Below, piece after piece: positions 8,507-17,582 of a DNA stretch of 64,000 nucleotides. The notes below the pieces were generated by a model. That model was given only the letters and a program-made list of their open reading frames with translations. It was not told the DNA's origin and ran no database searches. Numbering within the stretch: the first letter of the stretch is position 1; the number at the start of each line of letters is the position of its first letter. The position numbers and the translations under genes are program-made. The stretch comes from Variovorax beijingensis (GTDB lineage Bacteria; Pseudomonadota; Gammaproteobacteria; Burkholderiales; Burkholderiaceae_C): positions 310,001 to 374,000 of the forward strand of contig NZ_VIVL01000005.1 of NCBI RefSeq assembly GCF_007828835.1, read 5' to 3'.

Positions 8507-10795
8507 TCAAGGCCTGCCGGTCTGGATCTCCACGTAGCTGCGCGCGTGCCAGCGCACTCGAATGGGCCACTTCGCGTCGGCGATGGTTTCCGAATTCACG
8601 TCCTTGCCGCTGCCGTAGTTGATCTGCCGGTCGGGTCGCTTGTTGAGGCCGACCAGCAGCACGATGCGGCTGCCCGCCGCAAGCCTGCAAGCCGTCACGC
8701 GCTCGGCGGTGAACGCCAGCAGCTGGCGCTCGCCGGCCCGAAGAAGCCTGCGGCGCACGCGATGGCCTGCGTAGCTGGCGCGGAAGTCGTAGGGATCGAA
8801 CAGCAGCCGGTACTCGCCGCTTTCCGTCTGCTCGTAGAGCGAGATGCTGAAGTCCACGTCCTGCCGCGAGGGCGTGATGTCGAACACGCCGTGCAGGCTG
8901 CCGGCGATCTCGGTGTCCTGCGGGAGCGGATCACTGACAAAGCGGATGCCGTGGCCCGCCGGCAGCTGCGTCGAGCGCAGCGCGTCCGGCCTCGGGATGC
9001 GCACGTCACGCCGGTCGGCAAGGTCGACCGAGAGCCGCGTGCCGCCACCGCCTTCCTCGGATGGTGACGGCAACAGGCGGTGCGGCTCGTTGCGCTCGCG
9101 GGTGTCGAGATAGAAGCGCAGCCGCGTGCGCTGCGGCGCGTCCAGCGCCGGCACATGGCGCCACTGGTCCGCGCCCATCACCTGGTAGTTGATGCGGTCC
9201 ATCAGCAGGGAAGGCTTGCTCGCGCCCTTCAGGATGTGGTCGAGCCACTGCAGGCGCAGCTCGGGCAGGTCGACGCGTGCGGCGGGGTCCAGCGTGTAGC
9301 CGCGCAGCGTTGCCGCCGTGCCGAGCCGGATCGAGGCCGCGTCGTAGGGGCCGAGCAGCAGCGTCGTGTCGGCCTCTGGCCGGTTGCGGCGATGTTCCTG
9401 ATGGAAGTAGAGCGCGCCGGCGTCCGCGCCGTAGTAGCCGGCGAAGCTGAGCACCGGGATGTCGATGCGCGCAAACTGCTCCGCCGACGGCAGGAATTTC
9501 TGCCAGTAGCGATCATGGCTTGGGTGCGTCAGCCAGGTTCGGACCAGCCGGCTGCGCCTGCCCACCAGGACGCGGTCCACGTCCCAGTAGGGGCGATGGC
9601 CGCGATACCAGCGCGCGTCGAGTGCCTGCCACATCGCGTCCGGGTCGGCATCGGCGCCGGCGCGCAGGGGCTCGCCATCCGCGTGCTCCTGCGCCCAGCG
9701 CACCATGGCGTTGCGGAAGATCTGTCCGGCCATCGGGAAGTCGATGCCCGGCGCCATCGGCGCGATCGTGGCAATGGCCTTGAGCGCCGCCGGCCTCCTG
9801 CGGGCGGCGGCCCAGGCGGCGTAGCCGGAGTAGCCGTCGCCGATCATGCAGACGCGGCCGTCGCTCCACGCCTGCCGGGCAATCCAGTCGATGACGGCGG
9901 CGGCATCTTCGCCGTCGCGAACGAACGGCCACACGGCGCCCTTGCCGTCGGGCGTGCGTCCGCGCACGTACGCCGTGATGCCGACGTAGCCTCTGGCGGC
10001 GCTGCGCTGGGCGTCGTCCTCGGCCGGATCGAGCGTGAAGCGCAGCAGCGCCGGCAGGGTGCCCGGTACGTCATCGGCGCGGTCGGGCCGGACCAGGCGC
10101 GCATGGATGACAGCGCCGCGCACGGGAATCCTGACGTCGGCCTCCGCCACGTAGCGGTTGCGGTTTTCCGCCGCGAACAGTTCGGGCAGCAGCGCACCGA
10201 AGCTGCGGCGCGACTCGTACGAATGCCAGGTCCGCACGAGCGCCAGGGCATCGGCCTGCGGAAGGCTGCCCTTCGCGCGCCAGAGATCGAAAGCCCGGCG
10301 CAGCGGCTCTGCATATACCGCCGCCGGGATTTCGAGCCGCGCCATGATGGCCTGGGCCTGCGCATTGTCGAGCGGCGACACCAGTTCGCGGAACGCGCGC
10401 GCGTAGGCTTCGGCGAAGCCGAGGCGCTCGTTCGCTTCGAGCGCGCGCGCACGCGCATACATGCCGTCGAGAATCGCGCGCTGCACCAGGTCGTCGAACG
10501 GCTTGCCTTGGCGGCGGGTGCGCAGCGACCGGCTGCTGTCGGAGGCTGCACGGTAGGCGCCGCTGACGATCTGCAGGGCGGTCAGGTTGGCCAGGAAGAC
10601 ATCGGTGTCCGCGTCCTGGTACACCGGCAGGATGCGCTCGGCCAGATCCCGCATCAGGTCCGCTGCGGCGGCATCCTCGGGATCGCGCGGCGGCCGGAAG
10701 CCGAAATCCGCCGCCCAGGCCCCGGCGGGCAGCGCAAGAATCAGCCGCATGAGGGCGCGGCGCGCACGACCGACGGTGGACCCCAGGTATGTCAT
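8507..10795 (-). CDS. CocE/NonD-like hydrolase with altered catalytic residues
   Basis: The product is 762 residues with a likely Sec signal (ALMRLILALPAGAWAA), an N-terminal helical extension of about 190 residues, an alpha/beta-hydrolase core and a C-terminal jelly-roll (PepX_C-like). CocE/X-Pro dipeptidyl-peptidase relatives carry the nucleophile in G-x-S-Y-x-G and the histidine in GPWxH. Here the first site reads GDGYSG (near residue 319), with Gly at the Ser position, and the second reads LLLGPYDAAS (near 482), without His. The serine-hydrolase mechanism is therefore doubtful. The start overlaps the upstream ABC gene stop by 4 nt; it is the last gene of a four-gene operon. Confidence 0.75.
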   Translation of the reverse strand: MTYLGSTVGRARRALMRLILALPAGAWAADFGFRPPRDPEDAAAADLMRDLAERILPVYQDADTDVFLANLTALQIVSGAYRAASDSSRSLRTRRQGKPFDDLVQRAILDGMYARARALEANERLGFAEAYARAFRELVSPLDNAQAQAIMARLEIPAAVYAEPLRRAFDLWRAKGSLPQADALALVRTWHSYESRRSFGALLPELFAAENRNRYVAEADVRIPVRGAVIHARLVRPDRADDVPGTLPALLRFTLDPAEDDAQRSAARGYVGITAYVRGRTPDGKGAVWPFVRDGEDAAAVIDWIARQAWSDGRVCMIGDGYSGYAAWAAARRRPAALKAIATIAPMAPGIDFPMAGQIFRNAMVRWAQEHADGEPLRAGADADPDAMWQALDARWYRGHRPYWDVDRVLVGRRSRLVRTWLTHPSHDRYWQKFLPSAEQFARIDIPVLSFAGYYGADAGALYFHQEHRRNRPEADTTLLLGPYDAASIRLGTAATLRGYTLDPAARVDLPELRLQWLDHILKGASKPSLLMDRINYQVMGADQWRHVPALDAPQRTRLRFYLDTRERNEPHRLLPSPSEEGGGGTRLSVDLADRRDVRIPRPDALRSTQLPAGHGIRFVSDPLPQDTEIAGSLHGVFDITPSRQDVDFSISLYEQTESGEYRLLFDPYDFRASYAGHRVRRRLLRAGERQLLAFTAERVTACRLAAGSRIVLLVGLNKRPDRQINYGSGKDVNSETIADAKWPIRVRWHARSYVEIQTGRP

Positions 10796-12552
10796 GCCCG
10801 CTGCTCCTCGCGCACGGTGTTCGGCGCCTTGACCAGATGCACCACCTGCGTGAACAGCCGGTCGCGCGCTTCTCCGGCCGAGCCGATGTGGACAATGCCG
10901 GTGTGCTTGAGCCTGCCCAGCACGTCGATGATGAGTTCGAGGGTGTCGTCGTCGAACGCGCCGAAGGCTTCGTCCATCACGAGCCAGGGCGGTGCCTGCA
11001 GCACCACGCGGGCGAAGCCCAGCCGCAACTGCTCGTCCATGCTGAGCTCGCTCTCCCAGCGGCCCGTCTTGTTCAGCAATGGCTCCAGGCGCTGGAGGCC
11101 CACGCTCGCCAGCGCGGCCACCATGGCCTCCCTCGGGTAGCTCGACGGCTCCATCGCATACGACAGCACTTCGGCCAGCGTGCCGCGCGGAATATAGGGC
11201 GTGCCGCGCGGCATGTAGTGGATGGTCTCGCCGGCAGGCCGGCGCACGGTGCCGGAGCCCCAGGGCCAGAGGCCCGCGAGCGCGCGGAACAGCAAGGTCT
11301 TCTCGGTGCCCGGCGTGCCGAGGATCAGGACGCGCTGGCCGCGGTGCAAGACAAGGCCCGGGGCGTCCAGCCGATCATGGCCGGTCCAGGAGCGGACCTC
11401 GAGCGCTTCGATCGCGAGCGACCCGGCGTCGCCCTCCTCGTAGGCGATGCGGCTGCCGCCTGCGCGTGCTTCCAGGTCGGACGCCAGCATCCGGCGCAGG
11501 TCGGCAACGCGCAGCAGCGTGGCGCGCCAGTCGGCAATGATGCTGAAGTTGTCGACGAACCAGCGCAGCGACGACTGCGCCTGCGTGAAGGCCGCGGCGG
11601 CCATCATCAGGCCGCCGAACGACACCTTTCCCGAGAAGTAGAGGGGCGCGGCCACCAGCGTTGGCGCGATGATGGTGATCCAGCCGAAGCCCGCTGTGAC
11701 CCAGGTCAGGTTGGTCAGCCCGAGCACCACGCGCGACGTGGCGCGCAAGACGTCGCCGAAATGCATGGCGACGCGGCGCTTTTCGTCCGCCTCGCCACCC
11801 GCCAGGGAGATGCCGTCGAGATGCTCGTTGATGCGCGTCAGCGAGAAGCGCAATTCGCCTTCGCGCGCGTAGCGCTCGGCGTTGCGCGAGATCAGGCCGT
11901 TGCCGACCCAGTAGGTGACCAGCGAGCCGGCGACCGCATAGGCAATGGCCGCCCACAGCATGAAGCCCGGCAGCACATGGTCCTTGCCGCCGAAGAAGAG
12001 GCTGAAGTCCTTGGAGAGGACCCACAGCACGCTCGCAAAGCTGCCGAACAGCATCGCCGCCTGCAACAGGCCCACGCCAAGGGTGACCGACAGATCGCAC
12101 AGCTTCAGCGTGTCGTCGTGCATGCGCTGGTCGGGGTGGGCGCCGATCGGGCTGCTGGCCTGGAGCCAGAATGCCCGGCGCGGCTGCAGCCACAGCCCCA
12201 CGAGGTCATTGACCACGGCCTCGCGCAGCTTCAGCTGCAAGGTTTCGCCGAGCCAGCGCTGCGCCACGTTCAGGACCAGCAGCGCACCCGCAATGACCGC
12301 GAAGACGCCGACCTGCACGACGAATTCGCCCAGGTCGCGGCGCGAGATCGCATCGTAGAACGGCTTGTTCCAGCTGTTGAGTTCGATCTGCCCATACGCC
12401 GTGAGCGCAACGACCACGACGATCGCACCCATGAGCGCGACAAGCGTTTTCGCGACCGGGGACACGCGCAAGGCGCCGAGCAGCTCGCGGACCTGACGGA
12501 AGAAACCGGTCCTTGCAGCCGGCTCGACACGGTTCTCTGCCCGCGCGCTCAT
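10792..12552 (-). CDS. SbmA/YddA-type ABC protein, permease fused to ATPase
   Basis: The product is 586 residues from the ATG at 12552, which overlaps the GH15 stop (ATGA). The membrane part (about 20-320) has six helices and the SbmA/BacA family texture (LNSWNKPFYDAISRRDL). The ATPase part ends with LFRALAGLWPWGSG as in YddA-like exporters. Its motifs are altered: Walker A is GTPGTEKT (Gly before Lys replaced by Glu), the signature is LSMDE instead of LSGGE/Q, and the H-loop region VHIGSAGEA lacks the usual His. Walker B (WLVMDEAFGAFD) is kept. Family members take up peptides or export long-chain lipids; the substrate here is unknown, and ATP hydrolysis may be weak. Confidence 0.8.
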   Translation of the reverse strand: MSARAENRVEPAARTGFFRQVRELLGALRVSPVAKTLVALMGAIVVVVALTAYGQIELNSWNKPFYDAISRRDLGEFVVQVGVFAVIAGALLVLNVAQRWLGETLQLKLREAVVNDLVGLWLQPRRAFWLQASSPIGAHPDQRMHDDTLKLCDLSVTLGVGLLQAAMLFGSFASVLWVLSKDFSLFFGGKDHVLPGFMLWAAIAYAVAGSLVTYWVGNGLISRNAERYAREGELRFSLTRINEHLDGISLAGGEADEKRRVAMHFGDVLRATSRVVLGLTNLTWVTAGFGWITIIAPTLVAAPLYFSGKVSFGGLMMAAAAFTQAQSSLRWFVDNFSIIADWRATLLRVADLRRMLASDLEARAGGSRIAYEEGDAGSLAIEALEVRSWTGHDRLDAPGLVLHRGQRVLILGTPGTEKTLLFRALAGLWPWGSGTVRRPAGETIHYMPRGTPYIPRGTLAEVLSYAMEPSSYPREAMVAALASVGLQRLEPLLNKTGRWESELSMDEQLRLGFARVVLQAPPWLVMDEAFGAFDDDTLELIIDVLGRLKHTGIVHIGSAGEARDRLFTQVVHLVKAPNTVREEQRA

Positions 12553-13952
12553 CCCCGCCGCGACGCCTCGCAGGCGGCGGCCGCGATGCGGCGCGCCGAG
12601 ACACACGAAATGAACGCGGCGTGGCTCCAGGCCAGTTGCTTCGCCGAGGTCTGCGCGCCGCTGCGCTGGTCGAACTGTTCCGACAGCTCACCGCCGGCCG
12701 GCGTGTGGGCGCGCACGGTGGCGAGGTAGGCATCACCGCGTTCGAACCAATGGTGTGCATCGCTGCCCGCCGCCGCGGCGGCACGGAAGCAGAACTCGGC
12801 GGCGCCGAGCGTCGAGAAGTAGTACGCGCCGCCCGAGTAGTACACGTCGCCGGCATACCGGCCCATGGCCGCACCACGGCCTGCGGCGCGGCCGTGGTTG
12901 ATGGGATAGGCCGCATCGAACAGCGCGTCCAGGCGCGCCAGCGTGGCCTGCATGCGCGGATCGGCCGGTCCATGCGCGGCCCCGGTTCCGAGGCTGTGGA
13001 TTGCCGACAGGATCACCGCGATGTCCAGCGCCTTCGGACCGGGCCGGCCGTCCACCAGCGCGCGTGAGCGGTAGTAGCCGGGCGCCGCATGGTGATCGTC
13101 CGGGCGTTCGCCCCGTTCATCCACCCAATAGCCGTCGAGCAGGTGCAGCACGGCCCGCGACTCGTCCCGGCAGCGCTGCGCCTGCGCCGTGTCGCCCAGG
13201 CCCTCCAGCCAGGCCGCGCCTTCGGCCAGCGCTGCCGCCGCGACGCGCAGTGTGTAGTAGTGCTGGCCGAGCTCCTCCTCCCAGATGTCGTAGGACGGCT
13301 CGCGCCAGCGGCGCAGCGTGAAGTCGAGATCGAAACGGATCAGCTCGGAAACCTCCGCCAGCAGCGGCGCGTCGAGGTGCCCGCCGGCCGCCCAGCGCAG
13401 CAGCGCCAGCGCGCGCAGCGGTGCGCCGTCGTGCTGGGGGCGATTCCATCGGCAGACGTCGAGCGTGCCGTCGGGGTTCACCCGCGTCTCGGCGGCCACC
13501 AGGTCGCCGAAGGCTTTCGCCAGGTCGTGGTCCTCGCGCAGGTACTGCAGGAGCTCGGGGGCCACGCATGCGCTGCGGTCCTCCACCGCGGCAGCCGCGC
13601 GGCCGTCGAGGCGGTTCAAGTCCAGGCTGAAGCGGGTGAAGTCGCGCAGGTGCTGCAGGGCTTCGCTGCCGACGCGCCCTTCGGCATAGAGCAGGCGCAG
13701 TGCATCGATGACGACGGCGGAATCTCGGAACCAATGAAAGAAGTAGTCCGGGTCCGGGTTGTAGTCGGCGAGGGCGGGCGAGGCGACGATGGCGCCGGGG
13801 ATCGGCCGCACGGTCTGGCCGAAGCCCGGCCGGTGCTTGACGATCGACACCGGCGAGATGCTGGACAGCATGGCCGCCGCCGAATGGCGCAGCTGTGTTT
13901 CGAGCCATGATTCGAACGCCGGATCTTCCAGGCTCGCCACGCTGAAGCTCAC
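12549..13952 (-). CDS. GH15 glucoamylase-like glycoside hydrolase
   Basis: The product is 467 residues from a GTG at 13952 that overlaps the upstream stop (GTGA); the longer open frame to 14636 runs inside the neighbouring gene and is rejected. GH15 landmarks are the (alpha/alpha)6 barrel with DYFFHWFRDSAVVIDAL, DIWEEELGQHYYT containing the general acid, and GGELSEQFDQRSG with the general base, followed by SAKQLAWSHAAF. The family releases glucose from alpha-glucan non-reducing ends. No signal peptide is seen. It is coupled to GH144-like and ABC genes, so it may act on an alpha-linked branch or oligosaccharide of the same glycan. Confidence 0.88.
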   Translation of the reverse strand: MSFSVASLEDPAFESWLETQLRHSAAAMLSSISPVSIVKHRPGFGQTVRPIPGAIVASPALADYNPDPDYFFHWFRDSAVVIDALRLLYAEGRVGSEALQHLRDFTRFSLDLNRLDGRAAAAVEDRSACVAPELLQYLREDHDLAKAFGDLVAAETRVNPDGTLDVCRWNRPQHDGAPLRALALLRWAAGGHLDAPLLAEVSELIRFDLDFTLRRWREPSYDIWEEELGQHYYTLRVAAAALAEGAAWLEGLGDTAQAQRCRDESRAVLHLLDGYWVDERGERPDDHHAAPGYYRSRALVDGRPGPKALDIAVILSAIHSLGTGAAHGPADPRMQATLARLDALFDAAYPINHGRAAGRGAAMGRYAGDVYYSGGAYYFSTLGAAEFCFRAAAAAGSDAHHWFERGDAYLATVRAHTPAGGELSEQFDQRSGAQTSAKQLAWSHAAFISCVSARRIAAAACEASRRG

Positions 13953-15247
13953 GCGGCCGACGACCCGAGATGCGGGCTGCTGAAGTCCAGGGCGCGCAGC
14001 CCGGCCTGCACTTCGGGCACGCTCATGAACAGTTTCCACAGAAGGCCGGTCCGATGGTTCTCCATCATCACGACGATCGGGCCCTGGTCGATGGCAAGGA
14101 AGGTGTCCGCGAACCAGCCTCGCTGCTCGCAGAACGCATCGACGAAGCCGTAGTCCCTCCACACCCGCTCGCCATGCACGGCGAGGAAGTGCCGCAGCAC
14201 CTGCATCACCTCGGCGGGCGCGTAGGGCAGGCTGGCCAGCGCGGCCGTCGGCGAGATGGTGCCGTTGTCGTTGCTCGGATCGTGCGCGAGGTAGCCGTCG
14301 GGGTCGTCGCTCGCGGTCAGGCCCCAGCACGATTCGCCGTAGCCCCGGAAGCCCCGGGGATTGGCGACGCAGTGGGCACGGTTGATCTGCAGGTGGCGGG
14401 TGTTGAGATCCCAGTAGTCGGCGTAGCGGTCCTTGAGGCCGCGCGGATCGAGGCCGCAGAACGAGTAGTGTGTGAAGAACAGCGGGCCGCCGTACGGCAT
14501 GCCCAGCGGTATCTCGATGCCGTAGTACGACCGGCCGTTGAGGAAACCGGACCCCGCCGCGAAGCCGCGGTGGTAGACCCTCGGATCGATCGCATGGCGC
14601 GGCGCGGCCGCCGCCAGGAAATAGGTGATGAGGCACTCGTTCCAGCCGCGCACCTCATGGTTCATCGCCCAGCCGTGCTTCGGGCTCCAGTGCCAATACA
14701 GCACGTCGCGCCCGCCCTGGGTGAACCAGTTCCATTCGACCTCGTGCCACAGCGTGTCGATGTCGCTGCGCAACCGGCGCGCCGCGGCCGTGTCCTCGCT
14801 GAAATACTGGCGCGCGCAGAGCAGGCCCATGCAGAGGAACGAGGTCTCGACCAGGTCGCCCGCGTCGTCCTTCGGGCTCATCGGGATCGTCGCGCCGCTC
14901 GCTGCGTCCATGAAGTGGGGGAAGGCGCCGTGGTAGCGCCTGGCGCGAAAGAGGGCGTCCCGCATGCGCCCCAGGCGCTCCAGCGCCGCGTCGCGCGTGA
15001 CCCAGCCGCGCTCCACCGCGACGATCAAGGCCATGATGCCGAAGCCCGTGCCGCCGATCGCAACCCGGTCGTCGGCCAGGTCCTCGCCCGTGGCCGCGAC
15101 CAGCGTGCGGCGGTCGAGCGCCAGGCCGCTGGCGGCATCCGCACCGTCCCAGAAATAGCGGAAGGTCTGCCGCTGCACGGCGTCGATCAAGGCTTCATCG
15201 GGCAGGGCTGCCAATGCCTTCGGGTTCCTGTCATCCTTCATCAACAC
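13949..15247 (-). CDS. GH144-like glycoamylase-domain protein (beta-1,2-glucanase family)
   Basis: The product is 432 residues from a GTG at 15247 with AAAGGAG six bases upstream. The glycoamylase domain (PF10091) is recognised from TFRYFWDGAD near the N-terminus, GGTGFGIMALIVAVERGW, LYWHWSPKHGW, NECLITYFLA, GPLFFTHYSFCGLDPRG and DNGTISPTAALASLPY. Characterised members of GH144 are endo-beta-1,2-glucanases, and cyclic beta-1,2-glucans are common proteobacterial periplasmic polymers. A GH3 gene lies divergently upstream, which fits beta-glucan breakdown to glucose. No signal peptide is visible, so the substrate may be an imported oligosaccharide. It is the first gene of the four-gene operon. 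Confidence 0.8.
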   Translation of the reverse strand: MLMKDDRNPKALAALPDEALIDAVQRQTFRYFWDGADAASGLALDRRTLVAATGEDLADDRVAIGGTGFGIMALIVAVERGWVTRDAALERLGRMRDALFRARRYHGAFPHFMDAASGATIPMSPKDDAGDLVETSFLCMGLLCARQYFSEDTAAARRLRSDIDTLWHEVEWNWFTQGGRDVLYWHWSPKHGWAMNHEVRGWNECLITYFLAAAAPRHAIDPRVYHRGFAAGSGFLNGRSYYGIEIPLGMPYGGPLFFTHYSFCGLDPRGLKDRYADYWDLNTRHLQINRAHCVANPRGFRGYGESCWGLTASDDPDGYLAHDPSNDNGTISPTAALASLPYAPAEVMQVLRHFLAVHGERVWRDYGFVDAFCEQRGWFADTFLAIDQGPIVVMMENHRTGLLWKLFMSVPEVQAGLRALDFSSPHLGSSAA

Positions 15248-15381
15248 GCACGGCTCCTTTCGTTGGGGTCCCGGGGTGTCACGTTTGGTTTCACCGAATC
15301 GTCGGCGACGCCACGGGGCCGGGGACTCGCTGCCCGCAGCATGCCATCATTAAGGCCCTTGGGTTCTATTCGAAATCCCTG

Positions 15382-17526
15382 ATGAGCCGCATCGACACCC
15401 TCATGGCCCGGATGACGCTGGCCGAAAAACTGGGTCAGCTGACGATGACTGCCTCCAGCTACACGGTCACCGGACCGGTGCTCGCGGGGGACTCCACGCA
15501 GTCGATCATCGACGGCACCGTCGGCAATGTGCTGAACATGGTCGGCGCCGGTCCCACGCACGAGATGCAGCGGCTGGCGGTCGAGAAGTCGCGGCTTCGC
15601 ATTCCGCTGCTGATCGGCCTGGACATCATCCACGGCCATCGCACGCTCTTCCCGATTCCGTTGGCGGAGGCCGGCACCTTCGACGAAGAGCTCTGGGAGC
15701 GCACGGCGCGCGAGGCCGCGCGCGAAGGCGCCGCCGATGGCCTGGCGATGACTTTCGCGCCGATGCTCGACGTGTCGCGCGATCCGCGCTGGGGCCGCAC
15801 GGCGGAAGGCCCCGGCGAAGACCCCTGGCTCAACGCACGCATCGCGCAGGCCAAGGTGCGCGGCTTCCAGGGCGCCGATCTGTCGTCGGCCGAATCGCTG
15901 GCCGCCTGCGCGAAGCATTTCGTCGCGTACGGCGCCGTCACCGCGGGGCGGGAGTATGCCGCCGTGGACATCTCCGAGCGCAGCTTGCGCGAAGTGCATC
16001 TGCCGGGCTTCGCGGCAGCGGTGCGCGCCGGCGTCGCGACGCTGATGCCCGCTTTCACCGATCTCAACGGCGTGCCGATGACGGCGCACATCCCCTTGCT
16101 GCGCGGCTGGCTGCGCGGCGAGATGGGCTGGGACGGCGTCATCGTCAGCGACTACAACGCGATCGCGGAATTGATCAAGCACGGCGTCGCGGCCGATCTC
16201 GCCGATGCCGCGGTGCTGGCGCTGAAAGCCGGCGTCGACATCGACATGATGGCCGACGCCTACCGCAAGGGCCTGCCGATCGCGCTCGCGCAAGGACGGG
16301 TGACGATCGATGAGATCGACGCGAGCGTGCGCCGCGTGCTGCGGCTCAAGGAGCAGCTCGGCCTGTTCGACGACCCGTACCGCCGCGGCGCGGCACCGGA
16401 ACCCGAGGCGGTTGTTGCCGAGCGGCGCGCAGTGGCGCGCGACGCCGCGCGCAAGGCCATCGTGATGCTGAAGAACGAGCGCGACACGCTGCCCTTGCCC
16501 GTTGCGCCGAAGGCACTGTGTGTCATCGGCCCGCTGGCCGATGCGAGCACCGAGATGAAAGGCCCGTGGTGGGGTGCCGGCGAACACGAGCCGGCCGTCA
16601 GCGTGCTTGCCGGCCTGCGCGCCGCGCTGCCGCAGGCCGACATGCGCCATGCGCCCGGCGTCGCCATCGAGGGCGGCGACGACAGCGGCATCGAAGCGGC
16701 CATCGCGATGTGCGACGGCGCCGACGCGGTCGTGCTGTGCCTGGGCGAGCGCGCCACGATGAGCGGGGAGGCGGCGAGCCGCGCCACGCCCGCGCTGCCC
16801 GGGCGGCAGCAGGCGCTGGCCGAAGCGGTGGTGGCGCGTGCACGCGCGCTCGGCATCCCCGTCGTCGCCATCCTGTTCTCCGGCCGCCCGCTGGTCGTGC
16901 CCTGGCTGGCCGAACACGCCGATGCGCTGCTGGCTGCGTGGTTCCTCGGCACCGAGGCCGGCCATGCGATTGCCGACGTGGTCACGGGGCGGGTATCCCC
17001 CGGCGGCCGCACGCCGATGAGCTGGCCGCGCGCGCTCGGGCAGGTGCCGATCTGTTTCGGCCAGCGTCCCACCGGCCGGCCGATGAATCCCGCCGACCAC
17101 TTCACGAGCAAGTACCTGGACGTGGCCAACACGCCGCTGTACGACTTCGGCCACGGCCTGACCTACGGCCGGTTCGACTACGGCGAGCTCCAGGTCGAGC
17201 CGCGGCGCGTGCGCGAGCAGGACCTGCTTGCGATCAGCGTCAGCCTGCGCAACGTCGGCGCGCGCGAGGCCGAAGAGACGGTCTTCCTGTTCGTTCGCCA
17301 CAAGCTGGGCCGCGTCACCCGGCCGCTGCTGGAGCTCAAGGGCTGCGCGAAACTTCGATTGGAGCCGGGCGTTGCCGGCTCGGTGACTCTGGAGTTGCCG
17401 GCGGCCGAGCTGCGCTACCTCGGGCCGGACCTGCAGCCCCTGTTCGAGGCGGGCGAAGTCGAGATCCTCGTCGGGCCGAGTGCCGAGCCATCAGGGTTGC
17501 TGCGCCAGACCATCGAGTTGTGTTGA
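15382..17526 (+). CDS. bglX: GH3 beta-glucosidase (BglX-type)
   Basis: The product is 714 residues from the ATG at 15382; no obvious Shine-Dalgarno sequence. The GH3 barrel has DIIHGHRTLFPIPLAEAGTF, FAPMLDVSRDPRWGRTAEG, AKHFVAYGA and VIVSDYNAIAEL with the nucleophile Asp. The second alpha/beta sandwich domain (DAARKAIVMLKNERDTLPLP onward) and a C-terminal fibronectin-III-like domain (VSLRNVGAREAEETVFLFV) complete the BglX layout. There is no signal peptide, unlike E. coli BglX, so it is probably cytoplasmic. It starts 134 nt from the divergent GH144-like operon and probably takes the oligosaccharides that operon releases. Confidence 0.9.
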   Translation: MSRIDTLMARMTLAEKLGQLTMTASSYTVTGPVLAGDSTQSIIDGTVGNVLNMVGAGPTHEMQRLAVEKSRLRIPLLIGLDIIHGHRTLFPIPLAEAGTFDEELWERTAREAAREGAADGLAMTFAPMLDVSRDPRWGRTAEGPGEDPWLNARIAQAKVRGFQGADLSSAESLAACAKHFVAYGAVTAGREYAAVDISERSLREVHLPGFAAAVRAGVATLMPAFTDLNGVPMTAHIPLLRGWLRGEMGWDGVIVSDYNAIAELIKHGVAADLADAAVLALKAGVDIDMMADAYRKGLPIALAQGRVTIDEIDASVRRVLRLKEQLGLFDDPYRRGAAPEPEAVVAERRAVARDAARKAIVMLKNERDTLPLPVAPKALCVIGPLADASTEMKGPWWGAGEHEPAVSVLAGLRAALPQADMRHAPGVAIEGGDDSGIEAAIAMCDGADAVVLCLGERATMSGEAASRATPALPGRQQALAEAVVARARALGIPVVAILFSGRPLVVPWLAEHADALLAAWFLGTEAGHAIADVVTGRVSPGGRTPMSWPRALGQVPICFGQRPTGRPMNPADHFTSKYLDVANTPLYDFGHGLTYGRFDYGELQVEPRRVREQDLLAISVSLRNVGAREAEETVFLFVRHKLGRVTRPLLELKGCAKLRLEPGVAGSVTLELPAAELRYLGPDLQPLFEAGEVEILVGPSAEPSGLLRQTIELC

Positions 17527-17539
17527 AACCCCGTGGATG

Positions 17540-17557
17540 TCGGTCGCTTGTGACCGA
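17540..17557. terminator. Hairpin between convergent genes
   Basis: TCGGTC-GCTTGT-GACCGA is a perfect 6-bp stem with a 6-nt loop between the convergent GH3 and CcdB genes. There is no run of T after it on either strand, so it may be only a weak or factor-dependent bidirectional terminator. Confidence 0.35.
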
Positions 17558-17582
17558 AGCTCCTCGTACGCGCTTTGTTCTC

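Noticed and set aside
9080..12729. Long plus-strand open frames opposite the CocE-like and ABC genes (686 and 646 codons)
   Set aside because: Low-complexity shadow translations rich in Arg, His and Gln with no ribosome-binding sites; the minus-strand genes have clear domains and 4-nt overlaps.
13953..14636. Upstream extension of the GH15 frame
   Set aside because: It lies wholly inside the GH144-like gene in another frame; the GTG at 13952 overlapping the upstream stop is the natural start.
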